From positions 910,799-974,798 of the forward strand of contig VXAY01000115.1 of the NCBI GenBank assembly GCA_013399855.1: 64,000 nt of DNA, given 5' to 3'. Every line of letters starts with the position of its first letter. The stretch's first letter is position 1. The position numbers and the translations under genes were made by a program. Source of the DNA: Oxyruncus cristatus. Lineage: Eukaryota > Chordata > Aves > Passeriformes > Cotingidae. The notes beneath the pieces were generated by a model, which ran no database searches, was not told the DNA's origin, and saw only the letters and a list, made by a program, of their open reading frames with translations. Positions 1-12,698 of this stretch are shown here, piece by piece.

Positions 1-240
1 GACAGATGAACGCCTGGTGGGGAGTTAAGAGAAGATACAGAGCAAGTGGCAGCTCCCAGCCACCCCCCTCCTAACAGGGGGATATAAATAAAGCTGTCAC
101 CTCCTCTCACATGAACCTTTTCCGGCATGGGAGGAGCATTTCTTCCTCCCCCTCCTCTGCAAACACCACCTGTGCTCTCCTGGGCAGTCTGAGCCTTCCT
201 CGGACAGTCACTGTTACTCTGTTTCCAACACATTTCAGGA

Positions 241-257
241 CAGGTGTCTATTTATAG
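241..257 (+). promoter_or_regulatory. E-box plus MEF2-type site
   Basis: CAGGTG (241-246) is followed one base later by CTATTTATAG (248-257), a full match to the MEF2 consensus. About 160 bp to the left a ggatataaataaag TATA-like string is present. Function is inference. Confidence 0.35.
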
Positions 258-3200
258 AGGATTCTACATTAGATTTTGCTTCAGTATTTGCCCAATTCTT
301 AAGCAAAATTCAGGTTTGCCAGCTGCTACTCCATTTTAAATTTTGGAAGACTGTTGGCTCAGTCCAGAAACCATGAACTGCTTTCCCTGGATAGTTACTA
401 AATGTGGATCCCAGCAACTCCTTCCCCTGCCCGTGTCCTCACACTCACCCCAAGCAATTCCTCCTCTCACAAGGTGCAGCTGCAGGTTCTCAGCAACTCC
501 ATAACCACCAGCCTAAATTTTGCATCATTCCAAAGGCCCTGCTTAATGGTTTCGATTTAAATCCTCTACTTGTATTCAATTATAAATCACTTCCTTTAAC
601 AACTGCAAACAGACTCTTCAGAAAGTACCCAATTCCCACCTAAAAAACAGCTGTTTATGTGTAAGTTCTAAAGAAAAGAGCTTAATGTAGCAGAAAGTGT
701 CTATTACCTACTACTGAGCAGGATTTTATCCAAGGGCTTTGAGACTTTATCTCAGCTACATCAGCTGACTCCCCTCAGAGAATTTATAGATTCATTAATG
801 TTTGCTGCTCTCAAACCGAGAGTATGGGCTTTGTTCTGTTTAACATACATTAATACACTGTACACCCACTCACAGACATATATACATACAGACACACACT
901 TCGATATTCATTTCTTTTCGTTAAAAATGCTCGGGAAGGAAACTGATTGCAGTGCTTGGATACGCGCAGCTTTTCTCCCTGTCACTTTCATGACCTTTTT
1001 AGTTCATATAATTACCATTACAGCCGATCATAATTTGTTCTCATGGCTACAAATTCAGGAGACAAATTGCTGTGACGTTACAGTCTGAGCAAAACAAGGG
1101 CAGATGAGGAGGCAGCCCAGCCTCCACCAGCTTCCTCAAGGAAAAGGCCCCAAGTACAGAGAGGGAATCAAAATGACTCCCTCTACCTTTGGGTTCCCAC
1201 CTCTGCAGCCTCTGCACCAGAGACGATAGAGCCATAGGTGGCTGTGAAAGCTACAGACCAGGTTTGCAGTCACTTTAAAATCCATGCAATACATATCAGC
1301 CCCTTCCCTCCCTCCCAGAGAAATCCGTGTGGGAGTACACAGATTGCTTATCTGACAATTCATTAAAAGCTCTGTGTTCCTAACCCAAGGTGTATGTTGG
1401 GGGCAATATTTTGTTCCCTCAGCCTGATCACTTTTAATAGACGAAAAAAAAATTACAATGCCCCCCAAATTTAAGTGTTATTTCATGCCACTGTAAAACA
1501 GCCTAAGGAAGAAAACAGTTTATAAAAACAGATGCATTACCTACACACCACTGATACTGTAGGAAGGAAAAAAAAAATCCAAGCCTATCCATTACAGCAA
1601 CAGGCGCAATGAGACTGGCCTGGTTTGCCCTCCAGCACGTCAGTGGAAAACTTTCCACCATTAACACTTATACCCAACACAAACCTCACTTCCAGTGGAT
1701 TTCCCATTGACTCTTGGAATAGAGCCACCAAAACAATAACCTTCGGAGAGAGGAGAACGCGCATGAAATGCTCAGATGGACACAAGATTAGATGGCCGTT
1801 TTTAAGTGGCACTGAAAACTTAAGAGAGTGAAATTTCTGCAGTATCCAAACACACTCAGAGTTGGGCACAGGCTCAAAAGGAGGACACTTGACAGTCCCC
1901 AGCCTCCAGTGGTGTTTGAAAGCCTGGCAAGGATGGCTACCTTGGCCCATCTTCAAACTCTATCTGTGCCAGAAATAGCACTGGAACAGGGATGGAGAAA
2001 AGCAAAAGCAACAATATTGCACATTTACATCGTATCTAAAATTGTCTGAAACCTTAAAACAAGCAGAATATCTTTAAAAGCAGCTCTGCAGAGTGGCCAG
2101 ACCTGTGCTTTCATCTCTTCTGGCACAATCAAGGAACTGCAAAGGCTGCATTAGAATGAATTGTTTTCTCAGGATATGTTTATAAACAGAAGATATTTGT
2201 CTGGTTGGTAACAGGTACCCATCCCCTCACTACAAAAACACAATGCCCTTTTCTCTGCCATGGGTAAAGGAAAACAAATCAGACTTTGGCAGAAAGGTAA
2301 ATTATATTAAAAAAAAAAAAACAAGAAAAAAAAAGACAGCCAACCTGTTGCTCTTTGCAATGTTTCACATCTCAGGTTCTATTTTTTGGTTTGGAAAATA
2401 AGCTGTGGAAAAACTTAGGACCATATGAGACGCTTCCTCAGGATTTCTACTTTGGGCTCTTTTTTAAATTAAGCAAAGTCACTCTGGGAGACCTCAGCCT
2501 ATTGGAAGTAGCTTCTTCCTTCTATTTTTATGCCCAGGGAAAAAGCAAAGGGAAGACTCCAAATCAGAAGAGACCAAGGCACCAAAGGGCCACATACAAT
2601 CTGCTTCTTAAACCGTGACTGCTTCCAGCAAGAGAAGCTCTCCACACACATTTCCTTCCCAGACACTACACTGGAAGGTATTTTCAAGCATGGCTACACA
2701 ATCTCTTAAACCAGCTATTACAGAGCCACGGCAATTCAGCCCTTGGCCAGTGCATCCCGCCTCCCACTCCTTCTGGTGGCAGTCTCGGCTCACACTAGTG
2801 CTGGACACCCGAATTATCCCATGTGCCTTGACGGCCCATTAGCTGCAATTTCTGCGGAGCAGAGCCGTCTTCAGCTGGATTTAGATCAGCTGCTAATTGT
2901 CCTGGCATCTGAAAGCATTCCATGGGAAAATCAATAGCAAACGTGAAATACTTTTAAAGTCATCAGAGAGACTCTGAAATTTCTCCCATTTTGCACTCAC
3001 AGATCTCAAGAAGATCAAAAGAAAATAACTGTGACTTCTCCACGTTCATTTGGTTTGCCATAAAAATGCTTTTCCTTGCTTTTTGTAGTACAGGGGAGAT
3101 CATGATGGATTAAATTAATCATGAAGAAAATGAGCCTCTCACATACCTACAAAGGAATACACGGAGGCAAAAAGCAAATTCACCAAACATCATTCCATCC

Positions 3201-6200
3201 TTGCTTTGAAGGAACAGTCTAAAGTCAAAGGGTAATTTATTCATTATGCCCATTTAAACTTTCATGTGCCCTGAAGCTGCCAACAAAAACACCATTTCAT
3301 GTGAAACGCTACCCTGCTTTTCTCAGATGTTCAGATCTGTTCCTCAGAAAGTCCAAACAGGCACAACTTAACACTATTACGTATCAGGAGAGGATTTAAT
3401 GATACACATATGTCTGTGCATACAGACATTTTGGGCACTGATCTCCAAAGATGCAGTTTACCTTTAACTGTACACACAGAAGAAATCCAGAAGTACTGCA
3501 TCCATTTTTTAAGAAGGAAAATATTACAAAATAAAGGTGCAGACAGAAGATCCTTCTGTCAGTTCTTCACACTGCTCACTGCCAAAATCTCAACTCAAAC
3601 TCATGTGTCTTCCACTTTCAGCCTTTTTTACCAATGTGACAGTGAAGTTACCTAAAGGAAAATGCCAACACCAGGGTGTGGGACACAGTTTTCCAAAGCA
3701 AAGTGTAGGATCCAACTCTGTGTTCTGTATCGGAGTAAACCAGATCTTCCATATTGCTAATAGGTTTAGTTATCAGGACTAACCAATGAGTCAGTTATAA
3801 ACTGATTAGGCATTATGTAGCTCTTTCCTAACTCTTCCAAGTAAAGGAGACATATATTCGAAAACTAAATCATATTCTCCCTTTGCTCCAACTCCAAAAC
3901 TTGATTCCTCTCCACTGCTGTTAATTGACACCCTCTTAGTTCCACAGAAACTGAATATTAAAAGCATGTCTTTTTTTTCCCCCCAAAAAAAGATACCATG
4001 TTCTTACAGTTATCAATAATGACTACTGTTGTATTAATTTCATATTTTTTTGGTGTCCTTTGCATAAAACACAAGGTTTTCTTACCAAAAAATCAAAGCG
4101 CTCTTTAAAAGCTTGCTGGCATCAATATGAACAGTATACTTTCAAACTACAGGATTTGCCAGATGTTTCACAAACAAAAACACACAGCCAACACACGCAG
4201 ATCTGGTAAGACACAATAAAGGTCTCCCAGCTGGGAGATCTGGCAGATTTTGCCAGTCAGTTACTATTCACAGAGGTTTTTGGTTCTCCAATATTGAAAA
4301 GACATAGGGGTGATCATTAAGAGGCTCCAGGACAATTCTCTTGTGGAGTTGCATGTTGAACACCCCACCAGTTGCTTCAGTTTTCCAAAGAAAAATTACT
4401 GCTTCTCTCAGCATTTTGTCAGGTGCTGCAGCAACTGCCCCTGTTCAGGATCACCAGTAAGAAAAAATGTGGCTCTTAAGAGTCGAGCCAGAGAGAAGAA
4501 AGGAATGAAAGGATGCTGCCTGTCCTGCTGGCCAGCTCCAGGGAAAGCCAGGAAAAGCATGTGCCAAAAATGCAGTAAGTGTCCTTCATCAAAAGCTTGA
4601 GGAATAAAAGACATGGCAGCATTTCCCTGCTGCACAGCACAACACTGGCCACCTTGTTTCCCAGCAATGGCAAATAAACATGTTTTGATCTGGGATATAA
4701 AACACAGATACGCACCCAGAGGTTTGATTGCCAAGTCCTCAGAGTCGTGGAAATAAAGAGAACACCTACCTCTGGAGAAATCCGTGTGAACACAGCTCAT
4801 GTTTCCGCTGGTACCTCTAGGATCACACAGGCTAGAAACCAGTGCTTTTAAAAGGCAAGGCAAAATTCCCACAGAACCCGAAATCCTGAAGGATTGTGAC
4901 CTACTTTTGAGAATTCCCAAGTTTAGTACGTTGTTTGGCATTTACCTGAGTGAACTGTGAGCACTATACCAAGCTTGTAAAATCCTGTAAAATTGAGAGC
5001 TCAAACTTGCACATGTGGCTCAACAGACAAAATTCTAATGGAACAAGCAAAAATGGGGGGGGAAGAAGGGAATCTGCACTTCAAGAATCAATATTGCTCA
5101 ACACGGTGATGATGTAGCTCACAGAGCAATGCCTGGGTTACTGAGATGACCTCTGAAAGCTTTCAAAGGTATAATATATAATTAGATTATTATTATTCTT
5201 CCCATAAAAATTAAAGGAATTTTGTATTCCTCAGCAGCAGAGTCTCTGCTGGCTTCTGATAGAAGGCACGTAATTACAGCAAAGGAATAACAACCCACTA
5301 CTGATGATCATCAAGACAGACAGGACACGACATGTTTCCAACAGAAAGCTTCTAGTTATGTTTCAGAGACCTGATAAGATGTCAAGTGCAATAAACTAAA
5401 TTGTCTGAAACAATTCATTCTAACGTCATCGTTTTATACCATTATATCTGTTTCCCCACAACACATCCTAATGCAGCCCACGAGACATAAATGCATCCAG
5501 GACCAACTTGTATTAATTTTACACTTAGCAAACACATGAGGCGTTCAGCAAACATCGCATCAAATTGGATATTGTGGTAGTGTACAAGTAATTATTGCTG
5601 ATTTTATGTCGTTTAATCAGTTTCAAATAACTGGGGTTATTTGGTGCTCAGAACCCCACAGCTGCAGGTTCCACCCCCATTCCCAAATGGAATGTTTTGC
5701 CACTCCTTCACAACTGGAGGCTTTCTGAACGTTTAGCTCCTCAAATTGAAAAAAAAAAATAAAATTCAAAAGTAGGCACAAACAGCAGCATTTTGTTTTA
5801 TTGCTAGCCAAGTGCTTTCTCTTTTCAAAGGCTAAAATGATGTTGTGGCACTCTCTGGGAACTTAAAAGACCTTTTAGTTCCCACAAAGGCATTTATTCA
5901 GTGATAATAAGCAGAACTTGAGCACATTGATATGTTTGTGCTTCTGTTCACAAGGACCTCTGAGCCACTAAAATTAGAGTAAGTTTCAGGAGAGAAACAA
6001 ATTGATTTGTTTTCTTGCTTGGCTTCAACACGTTTATATCACATCTTTCAAAATACTTCTTGCTTAAAAGACAAATCAGAATAATCAAGTGCAACCCAAG
6101 TTTCAGTCAGACAGACTTTTTTTGTTTTGTTTTTAAGCTGAAATATTCCCAAACTCAGTTCACTAAATCAGCTTTGTGAGGTTTTGTGTGCTGGCATTTC

Positions 6201-7188
6201 TATGCCAGTAAAATCCCAGGGGAGAGAAAGGAAAAATCAGAAAGAACAGCAGAAAAAGATAAAGCAGTCACATGTAAGCAATATTACAAAGTCTGTAAAA
6301 GGTAAAACCAGATTTTTTCAGATGAATACAGAATTTTTGTGTCCAATAAAGTTTGGGGTTTAACTCCAAATCTAGGGATGGACAGCAACCCATTAGACTC
6401 CATAATCTCTTCAGAAGTAGAAAATTCAGAGGCAAACCTCAGTTCTGCCTCACTGAGATCAGAAATGGAGTCTACCAACTGTATCCCACACACTTCCTAA
6501 TCAAGAGGTCTGTCTTCCTCTTTCCACCCTTCTGTCAAAAATACTGAAGAAGCGTAACTTTCACTCAAATGGAAATAATTAGGAAACACTGGCATTTCTG
6601 TAAGACAGAATTCTTTTTAACCAGCCTTTCTTAAGATCCTTGCGAACAGCTTTGGGTTACCATCCCTGACTGGTACTAGCTGGAATTGCTCTCTGTATCC
6701 ATCAGTCTCCCATCAACCCCCACCCTCCGGATGGATTTCACAGACAAGCCCATTTGACAGCAAAACATTCTGCAGAACTATAATCGATTATCGGTGATGT
6801 AAAAAAATAATCTGTCAGAGAACTCTGGCAAACAAAACACAGCAGGGTGTGCTCTGAAGCCCGTGGGTGGGTGTCTCCAGCAGAGGCTGGGTAATTTTGT
6901 TCCCAGCATATTTGCAGACCCCGATGCCCAGTGCAGGATAAGCCCTCACGTACCTCCATATCCATCTGCTGGCACGGAAGGGGCTGTTTAGGGAGCAGAT
7001 CCTGCTTTAGCTTTCCCGAAGTTACCTAGTGGTACCATCTCTGAGAAATCACTTTATGCTCAGCATGGAAAACAGACTTTGCAGGGATGCCCAGCAGAAT
7101 CAACAATGCCTCATCTGACCTCAGGCAAAGCCTGGGGCACAAAAAGATTTCAAGCATGATACTTAGACATTTCATTCATCATCATCAC

Positions 7189-7208
7189 ATTATTATTATT
7201 ATTATTAC
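7189..7208. repeat. (ATT)n microsatellite
   Basis: A short uninterrupted run of about six ATT units lies in AT-rich DNA. Confidence 0.9.
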
Positions 7209-7400
7209 TACAAAACTACAAACATGAGCTTGATTTTTACCCCTTTCAATCATTCAGTGAAGATTAAAAAAAAAAAAAACAAACAGGAAATATTCATTAA
7301 ATTTGTACTCTAATTAATTATTCACACATTTCTTGTCAAATCTAAATGGAAATACCTTTTGCAACATGCTGGCCATTTAAGTGTCAATTCTTCATGTCCC

Positions 7401-7440
7401 CTTCAGTTACTTACCTAAAAAAAAAAAAAAAAAAAGGAAA
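7401..7440 (-). other. recursive-splice-like site (poly-T, AG, GTAAGT)
   Basis: The minus strand reads 19 T, then AG directly followed by GTAAGTAACTG, with the AG/GT junction between 7415 and 7414. This is the zero-nucleotide-exon arrangement of a recursive splice site. A chance donor beside a poly-A/T run is the alternative. Confidence 0.3.
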
Positions 7441-9260
7441 AATACATTAATTTTCACGTTCTCAGATCTGTCATGAACCTTGCTCTGCACTGCTCCCCAG
7501 CAAGTTATAAATTAGGTAAGACCATTAGGGTAATAGGGTTGTTATATTAGTTTAGATGACATGTTCCCATTTTGCCTCGACTGAGCACTCAGTAACTATA
7601 TTTGTGAAGTATTTTCTTATTGTTGCTTTAATCCTCCACAGTAAATGATTTCTAAATAAAAGCTGCATGATGCCCTCAGTAACTTGGGGTTTTTTTTAAA
7701 TGCATCTCAACTCCTATTTCTCCCACCCACCCATCATCCATCACTCTTCTGTGACTGAATTGCGTGTATTATTATTGTTTTTCTATACTCAAAATCATCT
7801 TTCAAGCTTACAGCACATCCTATAAAAGGTATGATTGCCTTAGACAGTCCTTCACAACCCAAAATACATCCTTACAAGTATTCTGAAAAGAAAATCATTT
7901 CACATTGCATCCATACCACCACCTTTGCCATATGCCAGCTTTTCACATATTTTCTTAACCAGTACAAGTTGAAAACGATTAGAAACGTGGGCGAAACCCC
8001 TAACAACTGAATAGCTTTCACATTCAATAAAAACCTCCTCTGAATTTCTGGAAACCATAGCCCCCTCCTTTCCAGCAATAGGCTTGCCCAAGCTTTCTGA
8101 CACATTTCAGCTGGCAGTATCCCTCATTCCCGTACTGTGCTGGCCCTGAACAGAGCGTACAGGCTCACCATTCACTCTGCCTGCACGCAACCCACTTTAT
8201 TTTAGACTCGATTTGAAATCCCTGCCAAATGCAGACATCTCCTTGCACAAGTTCTGCTGCCTCCACCTCCTGTCAGCCTGTGACGTCTCTGAATGAACAC
8301 TTCATTTTCCCCTGGCAGAACTCATGTTACCATCCTTTTCAAAGCAGCAACTTTGGGTCCTCTAGTCCATGTTCAGGTTTCTCCAGGGTATTAGCCCATT
8401 TCAGAATATATTGTGCTCTAGCTGCAAGAGGTACTTAGCTGGATTTAACATATGCTACTGTATATTTTTGTCCTCAAAATGACAACTCAATGTATTATTG
8501 CCATCTGACCAGAAGTATCTGATGAAACGTGCCAGCTTTTAGCTTTAGTTCATTTTCCCCCTTGCCCTTTTAAGGGGAAGCATCATTCTCCAGGTTGATT
8601 CTGTTGATCACAGGCACTCTCGTGGCTGGTTTTCCTACAGTTTGTGATGATTCCCACATACCCATTTCACAATTTCGAGTGACAACAAAAACTTGCCTTT
8701 TTTGCAGTGCCTGCTTTGCAGATTAAAAGGTTGGTAGGGTCCCGCACAAAAAGTACCCGTTGAACTTGAAGTGCTACACATAAAGCTCATTTCTGAGGAG
8801 AATACCTTTGCCATTTGGCAAGTGTTGCACTGATTCATGTGCCCGGGGCTTACGCCAGAAAAGCCATAATCCAGACAAGTGCCCCTTGTTGTGCATTAAG
8901 AGAAACCAACAGGAATGTACATATTTCAGCTGTCCTTCACCCATTCCAGCTTGATTCCACTCAAATGAGGTGGACATTTCTCTTTTATCGGTGAAAACAA
9001 TGACCAGACAGATTCCAGCTGAGGTGGGGCAGATAACAAATCCCAGTCCATTTATCCCATGTAACATCCTTCATTTCGCACCTTCACAACCCAAGCCATC
9101 TCAGGCTGTACTGACTCAGGAGCCATGAAGTAAAAGCTGTTAGAATTCCTTTGGCATCCCAGCCAGGTCCTTCAAGGAACACCCACTAGCAGGTGTCAGA
9201 ACACCAACCTTTATCCATGCAACTCTAAGCCACACCTTCCTCCAATTTTAAAGGGAGACA

Positions 9261-9297
9261 AAGATGAAATACAAATCTAAGATGAAATACAAAGTCT
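9261..9297. repeat. 18-bp tandem duplication
   Basis: AAGATGAAATACAAATCT (9261-9278) is followed at once by AAGATGAAATACAAAGTCT (9279-9297), which differs by one inserted G. This is a recent slippage-type duplication. Confidence 0.85.
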
Positions 9298-11415
9298 AAC
9301 CCTTAGACTCTGGGCTGCTCAGGAAACAGGATTAGTGCTAATGGATGAAGCTGTCTCTTGTCTGCCTAACAAAAGAAATGATCCTCCAAACTCTCTGACC
9401 AGAATTGTATTAACCAGTAATTACAGACATAAATATAGCTATGAGACTGAATTCATATTTTTCCTCCTACTGCAGAGGACTTGAAATGGAAATAATTCAG
9501 TCCAAATCCGTATACAGCCATCTGCTCCGTGAAACACTGACAAATCTTCTTTCTTCTGGAACCCATGTCCACCAAATTAGATTAAGAAGAAGCTGCACTA
9601 CCTTCAAAATATTCATTCCAAGAGTCAGCAGAGGCTGGTAAAGCACTGCTGCCTCACAGTGATCCCTGTTAAGTGCCTTGGCTCATCCTATATCCACCAT
9701 ATAACTGTTCTTTGATTTCCATGCCAGGTTCTTGCATCTGCTGAGAGCACCTTCTGCAAGAAGTGAACACTGTGGTTTGGTTTTTAAAACTCACTCCAAA
9801 GAGCCACTACCACAGAGCAAGTTGCAAGCCAAAACAGCAGCCCACAAAGAAGATAGAGTCATCTTATTTTGAGACTGAATGGATGGTCCTCAGTGGAATT
9901 CTTGTGTGGGGGACTTTTCTTAAGGGCAGCAGAGTAGGGGTGCATTAGCTGTCAGAACCTTTGCTTCGTGTTCCCAAACAAAACCATAGCCAGGGAGATT
10001 TAAACTTAGTATTTCAGCCCATTTGTAGTGGTCCAAATGCATACGTGGTTACCACTTTGAACATAAAGAGTGAAATATTAAACCTCACAGAGTAGGTAAA
10101 CATTTTAGACAAATCTTAAAACAGTAAACATTGAATACAAATCTTAACATGCATCCTGGGCCCATTATACATTGCCTAAAATGTCAGAAGTGAGGCATTA
10201 AAAGAAATTCACCTGTTTTTCTGACTAAACACCTTCAAACCAACTGCCCCTGCATCCTCCTCTTTGAAGAGCTCTACAGCAGCTCCTTTCCTTCTGCAGC
10301 AAATGGTCTGGGCAGCCTGGCAGGGCACCGAGTCACCGGGGTCAGGGGGAAGGGAACAAAGGCTGCCTTTGTGTGCATTCAGAGCTCGGTCACAGATGCA
10401 ATACCGGCAGGGACAGCGCCAGTTGCACACTGTGCCCGATATTCACAGCACCCATAGCATGGACTCCTTCACTGGCACACAAAGTTTCAAAGTCCAGAGC
10501 CCTTATCACTATCATCAGTCAAAAAAAAATCCTCCAAAAATTCGCTTTTGTGTCTAACTGAAGCTTTAACATTTTGAAATGAGACCAGTTCTGCAAACTC
10601 TTTGAAGCCATAGGTGCTATTTTATAAGACCAGTGACTCATCCAAAATAGCAATTTATTCTCTTTTCCTCCTAAGCCTAAGGATCACCAAATATATTTTA
10701 ATAGGTTTTGAACCATTTAAATCCACTGTGCACTTAAAGCTGTCTACCTTTGAGAGTGACTAAGTTCTGTATTAACAGCAAATTAACAGTCTTGCTCATT
10801 CCAGTTAAATCTTGAGGGTGGGGTGGCAACTCAATACACTTTTTTGTATATATAAACACTATCTATATAAAGCTATAATGAAGTATTTGGGTTCATTTGC
10901 TGTCATTACATTAATCAGCTTAAATGCAGTGAAGTGCAAGAGATTAATATCTGGATCCAGGGTACCTCTGAAGTCAATCTGGGCGTTAGCAGCAAAGAAA
11001 TCTATTTAATCCCTCAGGAAAAGGGAGACAGCTAAGAAGCAGTGGAATTTAAGCCAAAAGGAGGATCTCCACAAAGCAAGGGCCCGTAAAAATGTGTAGC
11101 ACTGAAAAACTGCATCTACCTTCCTCCCCTGCTAAAGTCCCGACCCAACGTGTCAACTTCCAGCCCTGAGAGGGAAGCAGCAGCTGGCACCAGGCCAACT
11201 TCAGCAGCCGAGCTGTCAGGTCAGAACACAAGTCCCACGCTGAGAGGATTCACCAACAGGTAGTGCCACAGCACTTGTTCCTTGCCTGTAATACAGAGGG
11301 CAGATTTGGCCTGTGATACCGAACAAGGGAGAACGGAGAGAGAAGGAACAGAGGGAACAATCCATCGATCTGACATTCCTCACTTCTCTGAGTAGGGTTA
11401 GAGACTACAGGTACT

Positions 11416-11577
11416 CATTAATGGTCAGTAATTAGATAATTGTCTCCCATAAATATACACCACTGCTTCCACTGAGAGCACAGAGATTAATGCTGAGAGC
11501 ATTTGAAGAAGCTCCTAGCAGCAATGACTGCTAATTCACTTCCTAATTATTGATACAACTACTTCATAGCATTAATG
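11416..11577. promoter_or_regulatory. cluster of TAAT-core (homeodomain-type) motifs
   Basis: Within about 160 bp are CATTAATG (11416), TAATTAG (11429), GATAATTG (11435), GATTAATG (11485), CTAATTC (11531), CTAATTATTG (11543) and CATTAATG (11570). The density and order suggest a developmental enhancer, but AT-rich background alone yields some of these. Confidence 0.3.
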
Positions 11578-12643
11578 TATTTTGACACATTCTCTGAGGC
11601 ACGTCACCGCTTCCTTGCTACCTGACCCTTAAAGATCTGCTTCCTGCCCCTCTCGGGACAGGTGTCCTTGGATGTCGCAAGTGACTCCTGAGCTCCAGGG
11701 TGACAGGACGGCTTGCCGTGACATTCCCTGGGTGCCAAGAGATGGTTTGGGAAACCGAGCTGAAGGACCCAACTTGAGAGATGAAATTATCTCAGCAGTC
11801 ATTTCTCTTTGGCTTCCTTCCTATTTGTTATGCGACATGTTCAAGAGGCTTTAGCTAGCGGTCTTTTATTTAATTAAAATGAGGATGCTGATCTAATTTT
11901 TTTAAAAGGAAGTATATTGTACGTGTAGCTGGGGAGGGGAAAAAAAAAAAAAATCATCTTCCTTACTGAGTCTTGCTGCACTTGCAAGTTACTGCCTGCA
12001 CTGTGCTGAGGGATTCTGGGAGAGCAGGAAGGGATGGCACCTCAATGAAGCAAAGGCAGAAATGGCAGAAATTACTATTCTACTTCAGTTACATGATTCT
12101 GGTAGCCCTAGCAATTCCTGAATGGCCGTAATATAAAATAAACTGAAAGGAAGCTTACAAAGCTGAGAAGGGAGGAATGCCAGTTGTTAAGATGTCTCCT
12201 TTCTATATTAAGGACCAAAGAGGACTTTTAGTGCCCTTTAGCTGACAGGCCAAAGTATTTCCACCTCCCTCACTACTTACTGAGCCATTAGCACATTATA
12301 AAAATATATCCACGAGGGTGGCTCCACACACAGTTTGAGGATTAAGCCACTTATGACCTTCAGGTCAACATTTCCCTGCTCAGTACGAAAAGCCTCAGGA
12401 AGGAAAACTCCCTTACGGTGTGAGGGGGTGCAAAGGACAAGAGCCATAGGGCAGAAACACTGATCACAATCGTTGCTGGTTTGGCCTTCCAGAAAAAGCA
12501 GAGATCGTTGCCCATCAGCCAGGCTGTCCCATTCCAAGGTGCAGCCCTGCTGCCTCCCTCCCCTGGCTCTGATGCACCCGCGGCATCGCTGCCCGAGCCC
12601 AGCCGGCGTCATTAGGTTACCCCACGTTCCCAGCAGCACTTAC

Positions 12644-12698
12644 TGCATTAGCCCGCGCACTGTGCCGCTGGGTCAGGCCTGGCTGCTGGCCAGCCAGC
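12644..12698 (-). other. candidate 55-nt exon, unconfirmed
   Basis: On the minus strand a good acceptor (gctgctcccttctccag) and a strong donor (aatgca then gtaagtg) bound 55 nt in a locally GC-rich patch (about 12520-12740). One phase is open (LAGQQPGLTQRHSARANA), and the other two contain stops. No neighbour exon was found to link it to. Confidence 0.22.

Larger units (their letters stand above)
1..12640. other. non-coding stretch, no gene recognised
   Basis: The sequence is AT-rich with many short open frames below 100 codons. The longest (minus 4408-4941, 177 codons) has no family resemblance or splice context. It contains poly-A runs (about 2309, 7272, 7417 and 11940) and the small sites listed separately. 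Confidence 0.5.

Noticed and set aside
4560..4580. Donor-like gcagtaagtg on plus
   Set aside because: No credible upstream acceptor or protein-like frame.
4408..4941. 177-codon minus-strand open frame
   Set aside because: No recognisable motif, no splice or promoter context, and an overlapping frame of similar quality.
10411..10420. GGACAGCGCC, the right half of a REST/RE1 site
   Set aside because: The left half (TTCAGCACC) is not at a permitted upstream distance. Only a CAGCACC string about 30 bp downstream is present.
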